From an uncultured Alphaproteobacteria bacterium (GTDB lineage: Bacteria; Pseudomonadota; Alphaproteobacteria; Caulobacterales; Parvularculaceae), in contig CALAZI010000158.1 in assembly GCA_937895955.1 (NCBI GenBank), forward strand, positions 1 through 10,470: DNA of 10,470 nucleotides, in the 5' to 3' direction. Both the position numbers and the translations under genes were made by a program. The notes under the pieces were generated by a model that saw only the letters and a list, made by a program, of their open reading frames with translations, had not been told where the DNA came from and ran no database searches. Below, piece after piece: positions 1 to 5,272 of this stretch (positions are counted from its first letter, which is position 1; each line of letters starts with the position of its first letter).

Positions 1-50
1 ATCACCTTGCCAAGGTGAGGGTCGGGCGTTCGAATCGCCTCGCCCGCTCC
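1..50 (+). tRNA. tRNA-Gly(GCC), 3' portion (5' half outside window)
   Basis: Positions 2-18 form an anticodon arm with a perfect 5-bp stem (TCACC/GGTGA) and the loop TTGCCAA, which gives anticodon GCC. A T-arm follows with the TTCGAAT loop, then the 7-nt acceptor strand CGCCCGC, discriminator T and an encoded CCA ending at 50. The 5' acceptor, D-arm and start lie upstream of base 1. The 3' part is the attL core, so it was supplied by the element and restores a working tRNA after integration. Confidence 0.93.
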
Positions 51-1169
51 ATTTTTCGAGGACATTCGCACGTCGCTCGCACGCTGATGCGGATTAAGGC
101 TGCATTCGGCCCGTTCTGCAATGGCCTCGAACAATCGATCGATTGCCTGAACTGCGGCGCCGAAATAGGCCGGCTCGAATTTCGCGTATCTATCGACCGT
201 CATTGCGCCCGGTTCACGCCAGCCTCCGATCGCCGCAACTGTCCAGCTATCGACACCCTGCATCCGAAGCCAGCTCGCGACCGTATGGCGAAGAGCGTGA
301 GGCGTAAGAGCCTTCGGAACGCCGGCCCGCGCCTGCGCAGCCCGCCATCCGATCTTGATGTCAGCCACCGGCCGGCCCTTCCATGTCACGAGCCGCCCGT
401 CATGTGCGCCGGCGATCCAGGCGCGCGCAACTTTCCCAATCGGAACGATCGCCCTGCGCTTGCGGTTTTGCGCTCTGCCCGGCGGATTGAGATCGATTAG
501 TCCCCGATCAAGGTCACATTGGAAGCGCGTCAGTTCGAGGATGGCGCTTTTTCGAGCTGCAGTCGAAAGGGCTAGCACGAAAAACATTCTTTGATGATCC
601 GCTTGGAACGCATCCCATAGCGCCGCAAGTTCAGCCGGCGTCGCCACATATTCGCGCGTCGCTCCGCCGGGCAATTTGAGCTTGGCGGGAATGGTGTCGA
701 TCTCCTCAGCGTCGAATGCCCACTTTAGCGCTGCATAAGCGGTTCCGAAAATTCTCTTGATATAGCCAGGCGAAAGTTCTTCGTCGGTCATTATGCGAAC
801 GATTTCCTGTTGCTTCGATTTTTTGAATTCTGAAACGAGAATATCGCCAGCGTATTTTCTCATCACTTCAATGTTGTGTCGCTGCGTTTCGGAGCTCCGC
901 TTTGTCAAATGCCGCGCCCATTGAAATTCGTAACGCTGCATCACTTCCCAAAGTCGCAACTCTTGCGCGCTATTTGTGTCTATCTTTCCGTGTTCGTGGA
1001 CGAACGCGATTAGGCGTCTTTGCGCCTCCTCGAATTCGCTAGTGTTGAGGGTGGCGGCGCGCGTCTGCTTTGAGACTGGGTCGAACCAGCATCGATGCCA
1101 ATTGGGCGAGTTGTGTCGCTGCGAGAGGTAGAATCCTCCGTACGACCATCGGCTTTTTTCGGCGGACAT
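1..1169 (-). CDS. int: Tyrosine-recombinase phage integrase (3' end beyond window)
   Basis: The ORF starts with ATG at 1169 after a GGAGAG ribosome site about 6 nt upstream and stays open through base 1, giving 389 visible codons. The N-terminal part (residues about 10-110) has the usual arm-binding/core-binding look, starting GFYLSQRHNSPNWHRCWFDP. The catalytic residues of the family can be placed: R206 (in STAARKSAIL), K237 in the beta-hairpin (NRKRRAIVPI), H291 and R294 (HALRH), W317 in the His/Trp position (IGGW) and nucleophile Y328 (RYAKF). It should catalyse integration and, with the neighbouring HTH protein, excision at tRNA-Gly. The reading frame crosses the attL repeat antisense to the tRNA, so the last residues in the integrated state come from host DNA. 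In the excised circle the same frame would stop 8 codons after the core. Confidence 0.95.
   Translation of the reverse strand, partial: MSAEKSRWSYGGFYLSQRHNSPNWHRCWFDPVSKQTRAATLNTSEFEEAQRRLIAFVHEHGKIDTNSAQELRLWEVMQRYEFQWARHLTKRSSETQRHNIEVMRKYAGDILVSEFKKSKQQEIVRIMTDEELSPGYIKRIFGTAYAALKWAFDAEEIDTIPAKLKLPGGATREYVATPAELAALWDAFQADHQRMFFVLALSTAARKSAILELTRFQCDLDRGLIDLNPPGRAQNRKRRAIVPIGKVARAWIAGAHDGRLVTWKGRPVADIKIGWRAAQARAGVPKALTPHALRHTVASWLRMQGVDSWTVAAIGGWREPGAMTVDRYAKFEPAYFGAAVQAIDRLFEAIAERAECSLNPHQRASDVRMSSKNGAGEAIRTPDPHLGKV
5..55 (+). repeat. attL core, 51-bp direct repeat
   Basis: This is identical over 51 bp to 10416-10466 and breaks down on both sides: base 4 differs from 10415, and base 56 differs from 10467. 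It runs from the anticodon stem through CCA into TTTT, the usual extent for a tRNA-targeting tyrosine integrase. This copy is joined to the intact anticodon stem, so it is the junction with the functional tRNA. Confidence 0.95.
65..86 (+). repeat. Putative left integrase arm-type site
   Basis: A pair of TCGCACG repeats 12 bp apart starts 10 bp inside attL, within the 3' part of int. A near-identical 22-bp segment (19 of 22 matching, same orientation) lies near the right end at 10312-10333. Paired short direct repeats near both att sites are typical of arm-type sites bound by the integrase N-terminal domain. The role is inferred; the repeats are seen directly. Confidence 0.5.
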
Positions 1170-1363
1170 TCGACGCTCTCCAAATAATCGCGCACGTGGC
1201 GGGAAGAGAACCGCCGCTTGCGGCCGTAATTATAACAACCAATCTCGCCGCGAGCGACTTTGCGGCGGAGTGACGGGATCGATACGCCGAGTCGGTCGGC
1301 CACATGCTTCTCGTCAAAAAGAGGCGGCAAACCAATAATATTCGTTTCTTCAGCGAACTGCAT
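1010..1363 (-). CDS. AlpA/excisionase-type helix-turn-helix protein
   Basis: This 117-residue protein has a compact DNA-binding domain at residues about 14-65. It begins LFDEKHVADRLGVSIPSLRR and continues with a basic wing (YGRKRRFSS) and a closing helix (HVRDYLESVE), the pattern of the MerR-like HTH_17/excisionase/AlpA families. Such proteins bend att DNA for excision or activate satellite genes. Residues 65-117 form a Ser/Arg/Pro-rich tail encoded in DNA that also encodes the first 53 residues of integrase in another frame, an overlap of 160 bp. The overlap implies joint transcription and coupled translation. No strong Shine-Dalgarno is seen before ATG 1363. Excisionase versus transcriptional activator cannot be decided from sequence. 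Confidence 0.85.
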   Translation of the reverse strand: MQFAEETNIIGLPPLFDEKHVADRLGVSIPSLRRKVARGEIGCYNYGRKRRFSSRHVRDYLESVECPPKKADGRTEDSTSRSDTTRPIGIDAGSTQSQSRRAPPPSTLANSRRRKDA

Positions 1364-1393
1364 TTGGAGCCGTGGCGGTTCTTTTGAGTTATT

Positions 1394-1420
1394 CCCGCGC
1401 GCCAGTTACCGGCGCGCGGG
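1394..1420. other. GC-rich perfect hairpin between capsid gene and xis-like gene
   Basis: A 10-bp perfect inverted repeat (CCCGCGCGCC/GGCGCGCGGG) with a 7-nt loop lies 12 bp after the capsid stop codon. On the minus-strand transcript it is not followed by a U-run, so it is not a classical intrinsic terminator. It may protect the 3' end of the capsid message or attenuate read-through into xis-int. Confidence 0.6.
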
Positions 1421-1432
1421 GTGCACTTTCGT

Positions 1433-3349
1433 TTAGCCGCTAATCCACCAACCACGCGGGTCGATGAAAGCGACGCCGAGGTCAAGGATCGATCGAATTT
1501 CAATCCCGTCGGTTTCCCATCCTGACTTGGTTTCGACGATCCCGCCTTCGCTGCCGTCGAGGAAACAATATTCGAGACCGCGAACCTGTTCCTGATCGGC
1601 GACGAGGTAGAACTTCGCCGAGTCCGTAAGCCTCGCCTCTACGACGAGTTCCAGAGTTCCAGCGAACGGATTCACGTCACTCGTTTTCGCCGCTTGTACA
1701 GCCGAAAGAAGCTTTTGCGCCGCAACCTCAAGTTCAGGCGGAACGACGAGATATTTCGGTGTAATGCCAGCGATCTCGCCGTTGATATCGACGAATTTTC
1801 TCATCGCCAATTTGCCGGCGCCGAGCGAAGTTTCGCTAAGCGCGCTATCGTCGCCTATATTTGCTCGGCTGGCGTGAAAGACTGGATTGCCGTCTGAGAG
1901 ATTCGGCGGCGCTTCGACGATCGCCGCAAGCTGCGCTGCTATCGTCGCCTCAATTCCTTCCGCCGCAAGCACGGTGAAATCTGAAAGTGCGCTCAAATCA
2001 TCATTCACCAATGCTTGGCGGGTGAGTCGCACAATTGATCCCTGACTTTGGAGCGTGATGCTTTCGCGCGCGCCGTCAGGAAGAACGCCGGTTTTGATCT
2101 CGCCGTGCTCATTGTATTTTTGCAGCTTCGGAAAAGTCCCGCCGCGATACCGATTTTGCGGGCGGAAATCGCCTGCAGTCCCTTTGAATGCTACACGCTT
2201 GATGCCGCTCGGCTCGCGTTCCAATCGCTTCAAAAGCGTTTTGTGCATGGCGTTTTCGAGCAAGATAGAAAAGTCGCCGGTGCCTTGAGCGGCGAACGAA
2301 CGCCGCCCGAGCGCGAGGCCGATGATCCTCGCATCATTCATCATACCGACATTTTCGCCGTTGCGGCGAAGGTAGTATCGCGCCGCGTCCACGAACCGCC
2401 GCCCGTCAATCTCGTTTGCGACGACGGCGGGAACCGATCGGCTTGAAATCCTCGCTTCGAAATATTCTTCGATCGGCGACGTCTCGAAATCTGACCCGCT
2501 TCCCCGCAGGCCGCTGAAGGAATCAGCGACCGTCGCGCAAGCGCCGTCATTCGTTCGTTCTGCGATCGCTTCCAATGCGCGCCGGCGCATCAGATCTTCA
2601 GCGGCGCCTTGCTCAACCATCCTGTGCGCCCAGGCGTCGCCAAGCCCGGCAGATCGCGCTATTTCAAAAGCGCTTTTGACGCGCGCCCTTTCCGATGCTC
2701 GAATTTCATCCGGCGTTTGCGCCGGCATATTTTGGCCGTCAGCCATTTCATTGCCTTTCACGTTCGCCGGCGATGCGGCGTTAAGGTCGCGCCGGACGAT
2801 CGCAACCGGATATTTTTCCTCGCGGTCCGCATTGCGGAACTGCGCGCCCGGATCGGCCCCGATAGGGACCGCAGAAATTTCGTAGGGTTCCCAATCGACG
2901 GCTCGCCAAATGTCGCGCTCGCCGTCGCGTTTCTCGATTTCGTATTTGTGGACTCGGTAGCCGACGCTCACATTGCGGATAATGCCGCCGCGAATATCTT
3001 TGAATATCGGCTCAACATCGGCGCGTTCCGAAAACCTGATCGTCGCTACGCCCTCGCCGCCTTTGATTTTCGCTGATCCTTCGACGACGACGCCGATCAC
3101 ATCGTCGAGATCAATTGCGCAATGCGCATTCAGGAATGGCGCACCGTTATTGAGCCTATCTAGCCGAACGGCTTCCTGCGTAACGACTAGCTCTTCATCA
3201 AAGTCGTCGCTGGAGAACCGCCGGCGGAGCACCATTGCGCCAGTAGTCCATACAATTTCGACCGTGCGGGATTTCTCGTCTACGCTGGCGGCGCGAAAGA
3301 ACGCTTCACGCCTTTGCGTCGGAATCAACAAATTGCTGCCGTCAGCCAT
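1433..3349 (-). CDS. Prohead protease-scaffold-major capsid fusion protein
   Basis: This 638-residue protein joins three head-assembly functions. Residues about 10-175 are a prohead-protease domain (S78-like): candidate catalytic His76 lies in PFLNAHCAI and Ser128 in RNVSVGYRV, with the typical tail EPYEISAVPIGADP. Residues about 200-280 are charged and helical, a scaffold-like delta region. Residues about 290-638 match the HK97-fold major capsid proteins of the Mu gpT-like/fusion type, ending in a segment around FIDPRGWW. The protease would cleave the scaffold during head maturation. An internal ATG at 2746, preceded by AAAGG and repeating the opening MADG, could also give a protease-free scaffold-capsid product. 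No portal or terminase gene lies beside it, unlike in a complete phage head module. The ATG at 3349 is preceded by GGAG at a long spacing. Confidence 0.9.
   Translation of the reverse strand: MADGSNLLIPTQRREAFFRAASVDEKSRTVEIVWTTGAMVLRRRFSSDDFDEELVVTQEAVRLDRLNNGAPFLNAHCAIDLDDVIGVVVEGSAKIKGGEGVATIRFSERADVEPIFKDIRGGIIRNVSVGYRVHKYEIEKRDGERDIWRAVDWEPYEISAVPIGADPGAQFRNADREEKYPVAIVRRDLNAASPANVKGNEMADGQNMPAQTPDEIRASERARVKSAFEIARSAGLGDAWAHRMVEQGAAEDLMRRRALEAIAERTNDGACATVADSFSGLRGSGSDFETSPIEEYFEARISSRSVPAVVANEIDGRRFVDAARYYLRRNGENVGMMNDARIIGLALGRRSFAAQGTGDFSILLENAMHKTLLKRLEREPSGIKRVAFKGTAGDFRPQNRYRGGTFPKLQKYNEHGEIKTGVLPDGARESITLQSQGSIVRLTRQALVNDDLSALSDFTVLAAEGIEATIAAQLAAIVEAPPNLSDGNPVFHASRANIGDDSALSETSLGAGKLAMRKFVDINGEIAGITPKYLVVPPELEVAAQKLLSAVQAAKTSDVNPFAGTLELVVEARLTDSAKFYLVADQEQVRGLEYCFLDGSEGGIVETKSGWETDGIEIRSILDLGVAFIDPRGWWISG
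2744..2758 (-). promoter_or_regulatory. Internal ribosome-binding site and start inside capsid fusion
   Basis: On the minus strand AAAGG (2758-2754) lies 7 nt before an in-frame ATG (2746-2744) at codon 202, exactly between the protease and scaffold regions. The first codons (ATG GCT GAC GGC) are the same as those at the start of the whole gene. Nested starts that yield scaffold separately from protease are known for lambda C/Nu3 and Mu I/Z. Use here is inferred. Confidence 0.5.
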
Positions 3350-3379
3350 TTTTCTCAGTCTCCAATTTTTGAGAGGGGA

Positions 3380-3412
3380 TGGCGCCGGCCGGGCGAAAAT
3401 CGGCCGGCGCCA
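3380..3412. other. GC-rich perfect hairpin upstream of capsid gene
   Basis: An 11-bp perfect inverted repeat (TGGCGCCGGCC/GGCCGGCGCCA) with an 11-nt loop sits 30 bp before the capsid start, in the gap after the 87-residue gene. No U-run follows it in either direction. Together with the hairpin at 1394-1420 it brackets the capsid cistron, suggesting mRNA processing or stabilisation rather than termination. Confidence 0.6.
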
Positions 3413-3451
3413 GATCGGCGGTCAACAAGAAAGGGAATCCCCGCCGACTAT

Positions 3452-3715
3452 TCACTTTGCGCCGCCTTTACGTTTTGCAGTTGCCTCGGCAGCGCAGCGT
3501 TCCGTTTCGATCCGCTGCGCTTTCAACGCTTCCCGCCGACGTTTCTCAGGCTCCACAGCCTGATAGCTGTCGAGAATCCGCGCGTGGACTTCTTCGAGCT
3601 GATCGTCTGAAAGGGTTTTCGCGGCTCGTTGAACGACGCTTGCGACGATTGTCTGCGCCCTCACTACGTCGGCGTTGCGCATTTGCGGGCTGATGCCGAT
3701 CGTCACGTACATCAT
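3452..3715 (-). CDS. Small hypothetical protein, coiled and basic at the C-terminus
   Basis: This 87-residue protein is not recognised. The first 30 residues look folded (MMYVTIGISPQMRNADVVRA). The rest is helical and rich in Glu, Arg, Lys and Ala, ending TAKRKGGAK. Its ATG overlaps the stop of the upstream gene (ATGA at 3715-3712), a sign of coupled translation. Its position just ahead of the capsid gene suggests a role in head assembly or packaging, but no motif proves this. It contains a Cys in the helical tail and no membrane segment. Confidence 0.65.
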   Translation of the reverse strand: MMYVTIGISPQMRNADVVRAQTIVASVVQRAAKTLSDDQLEEVHARILDSYQAVEPEKRRREALKAQRIETERCAAEATAKRKGGAK

Positions 3716-4047
3716 TGCAGCACCCGCGCTTTCGGACGAAAGACGACAATTGCGCCGCTCCCTTCATCGCCGAGTTTCGCTTCGACCGGCTTGCCGGTTT
3801 CGGCCGCCAAGTCGCGGCCGACCCAAATCTGCAAAGCCATGGGGGGAAGGCCGAGCGTTTCAGCGATTTTGGCGATTTCGATTGGGCCGTTTGCGTCCGC
3901 GACCATTGCGAGCCGCTCGCGGAAATCTCCGCTTGCGAGCCAGGCGATGATTGCCGTCAGGACGCGATCGAGCGGCTCTGCATTGGAAAAGGATTCAAGC
4001 GGATTAACCGGGCTAACACCCGGCTCAGGCAGTTTTTGTTTCGTCAT
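3712..4047 (-). CDS. Hypothetical protein with a possible HTH segment
   Basis: The 111-residue form starts at ATG 4047. The frame can be extended to a TTG at 4101 (129 residues) through an ATG at 4080, but the extension runs through a GC-rich inverted repeat and encodes low-complexity sequence, so I prefer 4047 although its ribosome site is weak. Residues about 20-45 form helices (LDRVLTAIIAWL). Residues about 56-78 (IEIAKIAETLGLPPMALQIW) have the spacing of a helix-turn-helix, as found in many regulators and in small terminase subunits. The C-terminal part is short and beta-like. It is coupled to the following gene. A terminase small subunit or a regulator are both possible; neither is shown. 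Confidence 0.65.
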   Translation of the reverse strand: MTKQKLPEPGVSPVNPLESFSNAEPLDRVLTAIIAWLASGDFRERLAMVADANGPIEIAKIAETLGLPPMALQIWVGRDLAAETGKPVEAKLGDEGSGAIVVFRPKARVLQ

Positions 4048-4066
4048 TTTCGCCCCGGAAAAAAGC

Positions 4067-4122
4067 GCGGCCGGCCGCATTTGAGGGCGAGAGAGTGTCA
4101 AATTCCCGCTGCGGCCGGCCGC
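4067..4122. repeat. Nested inverted repeats between two hypothetical genes
   Basis: Two identical self-palindromic 12-mers, GCGGCCGGCCGC, lie at 4067-4078 and 4111-4122. Between them is a second inverted pair, ATTTGA (4079-4084) and TCAAAT (4098-4103). The whole can fold as one long interrupted hairpin or two small ones. It lies in the 173-bp gap between the genes ending at 4221 and starting at 4047, where I see no convincing gene. Control of downstream expression is possible. Confidence 0.55.
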
Positions 4123-4220
4123 TGGCGATCGCGCCGGGGCGGGCGGAATCGCGTTCTTGGATTTTCGAAGAGGTCATTTAAGCGCCCCGTTTCAACACTC
4201 GGGGACACTGACGCCTATCG

Positions 4221-4895
4221 TTACGGACGGCGTAGTTGGCCTTCCGTACTTTTTCGCGTTCTGCGCCGTTCAAGCGGCCAATCAATATTCCGCTGAAGCG
4301 TGTCTATCTTTGCATTAATTTTCAAGTTAGCGGCGGCCAATTCGACAATTCGCTTATTTGAGAGGTGAGGCTTTTCGTGCATCAGCCGATCGGCCTCTTT
4401 CTGCAAAGGTTCGTACTTTTGCTTGGTGGCTTTCTTAGATTCGGCCGCATGGCGCCGCTGGCCTTCTTCACGCGGAATTCTGATTTTTCGACCTTGGATC
4501 GCATCTGTGTTCCAATCGATCGAATCGGATAGAGCTCGACCAAAGTCTGCCGCGCGGGCGGCGTGATACATAGCACCGGCCAAGTCACCTCGCGCGCGGC
4601 ATTTTTCTGCATGATCAAAGGCTATTAAAACTCTATTTGCGAATTCGGCTTCGCTGTTGATCGGCGCATTCTCACCATTTGAGTCCACGATAGTTCGCGC
4701 CAATTCGAGCCGATCCTGCATAAATGCCCGAAATTCGTCGCCGCCATTCTCATTCAATCGCGTTCGGCGTTCTTCGAAAAAACCGCGCACTGCGGGCAAG
4801 ATCGCCTCGCGCTTAGCTCTAATCCGAACGCGGGAGAGAATTCCCTCCCCCACAACGACGAGATCAGCCATCGGTTTTTTGTGCTGCGGCCCCAT
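4221..4895 (-). CDS. Hypothetical protein, 224 residues, helical, HTH-like near C-terminus
   Basis: I do not recognise a family. The protein starts at ATG 4895 with only a weak ribosome site; ATG 4871 is an alternative. It is largely helical and charged. Residues about 85-125 (FANRVLIAFDHAEKC..., AMYHAARAADFGRALSDS) look like packed amphipathic helices. Residues about 155-210 form a basic region with an HTH-like stretch (NKRIVELAAANLKINAKIDT) and a following basic tail, so DNA binding is plausible. No catalytic motif or membrane segment is visible. It is the first gene of the leftward group 4895 to 1, downstream of the palindrome cluster at 5000-5034. A regulator of the late genes is one possible job. 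Confidence 0.7.
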   Translation of the reverse strand: MGPQHKKPMADLVVVGEGILSRVRIRAKREAILPAVRGFFEERRTRLNENGGDEFRAFMQDRLELARTIVDSNGENAPINSEAEFANRVLIAFDHAEKCRARGDLAGAMYHAARAADFGRALSDSIDWNTDAIQGRKIRIPREEGQRRHAAESKKATKQKYEPLQKEADRLMHEKPHLSNKRIVELAAANLKINAKIDTLQRNIDWPLERRRTRKSTEGQLRRP

Positions 4896-5272
4896 AACGA
4901 CTCGACTCTAGGCCGATTTGGCCGAGCGAGGGAAGCGATAGCTCCTCGCGGCGATGCCTCCAAATTGAGCAGGAAGCCGACCTATTCCCGCCGTCGGCTG
5001 GTTGACGGTCAACCGGTTAAGTTAACCGTAAACCGACAAAAAAAATTCTGCGCCTAGAAAGATCGCAGGGAGCGAATTACCCATATGCGCACTTGGTAGG
5101 AAGGACCCAATTGACCGCGCATTCAGGCCGTTGCCACTATCGCATTCTGGTATTTTTTGCCCATATGGGTTCATTGATAGACTGCTTTCAATGCAATAAA
5201 TTGCGCTGTGTTCTACAGAAATTTTGACTTTTACGATCAGCGCAATATCTAGGCACCAATAGAGGTTTCGCT
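4896..5272. promoter_or_regulatory. 377-bp intergenic control region
   Basis: This gap lies between the stop of the nuclease-like gene (5273) and the start of the 224-residue gene (4895). It should contain the promoter for the leftward late group and the 3' end of the nuclease message. Seen in it: the operator-like palindromes at 5000-5034, the 10-bp palindrome CCCATATGGG at 5160-5169 and a related half copy (CCCATATG) at 5080-5087. No clear intrinsic terminator follows the nuclease gene. A 50-codon minus-strand frame (5022-5174) lacks a ribosome site and is not called. Confidence 0.5.
5000..5034. promoter_or_regulatory. Tandem operator-like palindromes
   Basis: Two abutting palindromes are present: GGTTGAC-G-GTCAACC (5000-5014, 7-bp arms) and GGTTAA-G-TTAACC (5015-5027, 6-bp arms). 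A further half-site, GTAAACC (5028-5034), follows. Tandem dyads of one half-site about 100 bp upstream of the 224-residue gene are typical of operators for a dimeric repressor. On the minus strand a TTGACC that could act as a -35 box lies inside the first dyad, although no good -10 is seen. Confidence 0.65.

Noticed and set aside
15..500. Plus-strand open frames over int, the capsid gene, the nuclease gene and the initiator gene
   Set aside because: They lie opposite clearly recognisable minus-strand genes, have no family features and are explained by the high GC content.
1039..1503. A 154-codon minus-strand frame overlapping both the HTH gene and the capsid end
   Set aside because: It is out of frame with the recognisable HTH domain and integrase and shows no folded-protein features.
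4025..4177. A 50-codon minus-strand frame in the gap after the 224-residue gene
   Set aside because: No ribosome site, composition dictated by GC-rich inverted repeats, and it ends inside the next gene in another frame.
5160..5169. CCCATATGGG palindrome as an intrinsic terminator of the nuclease gene
   Set aside because: The stem is only 5 bp and on the minus-strand transcript it is followed by an A-run rather than a U-run.
5022..5174. A 50-codon minus-strand frame in the 4896-5272 gap
   Set aside because: No ribosome site, and its end is formed by the operator-like palindrome; more likely non-coding.
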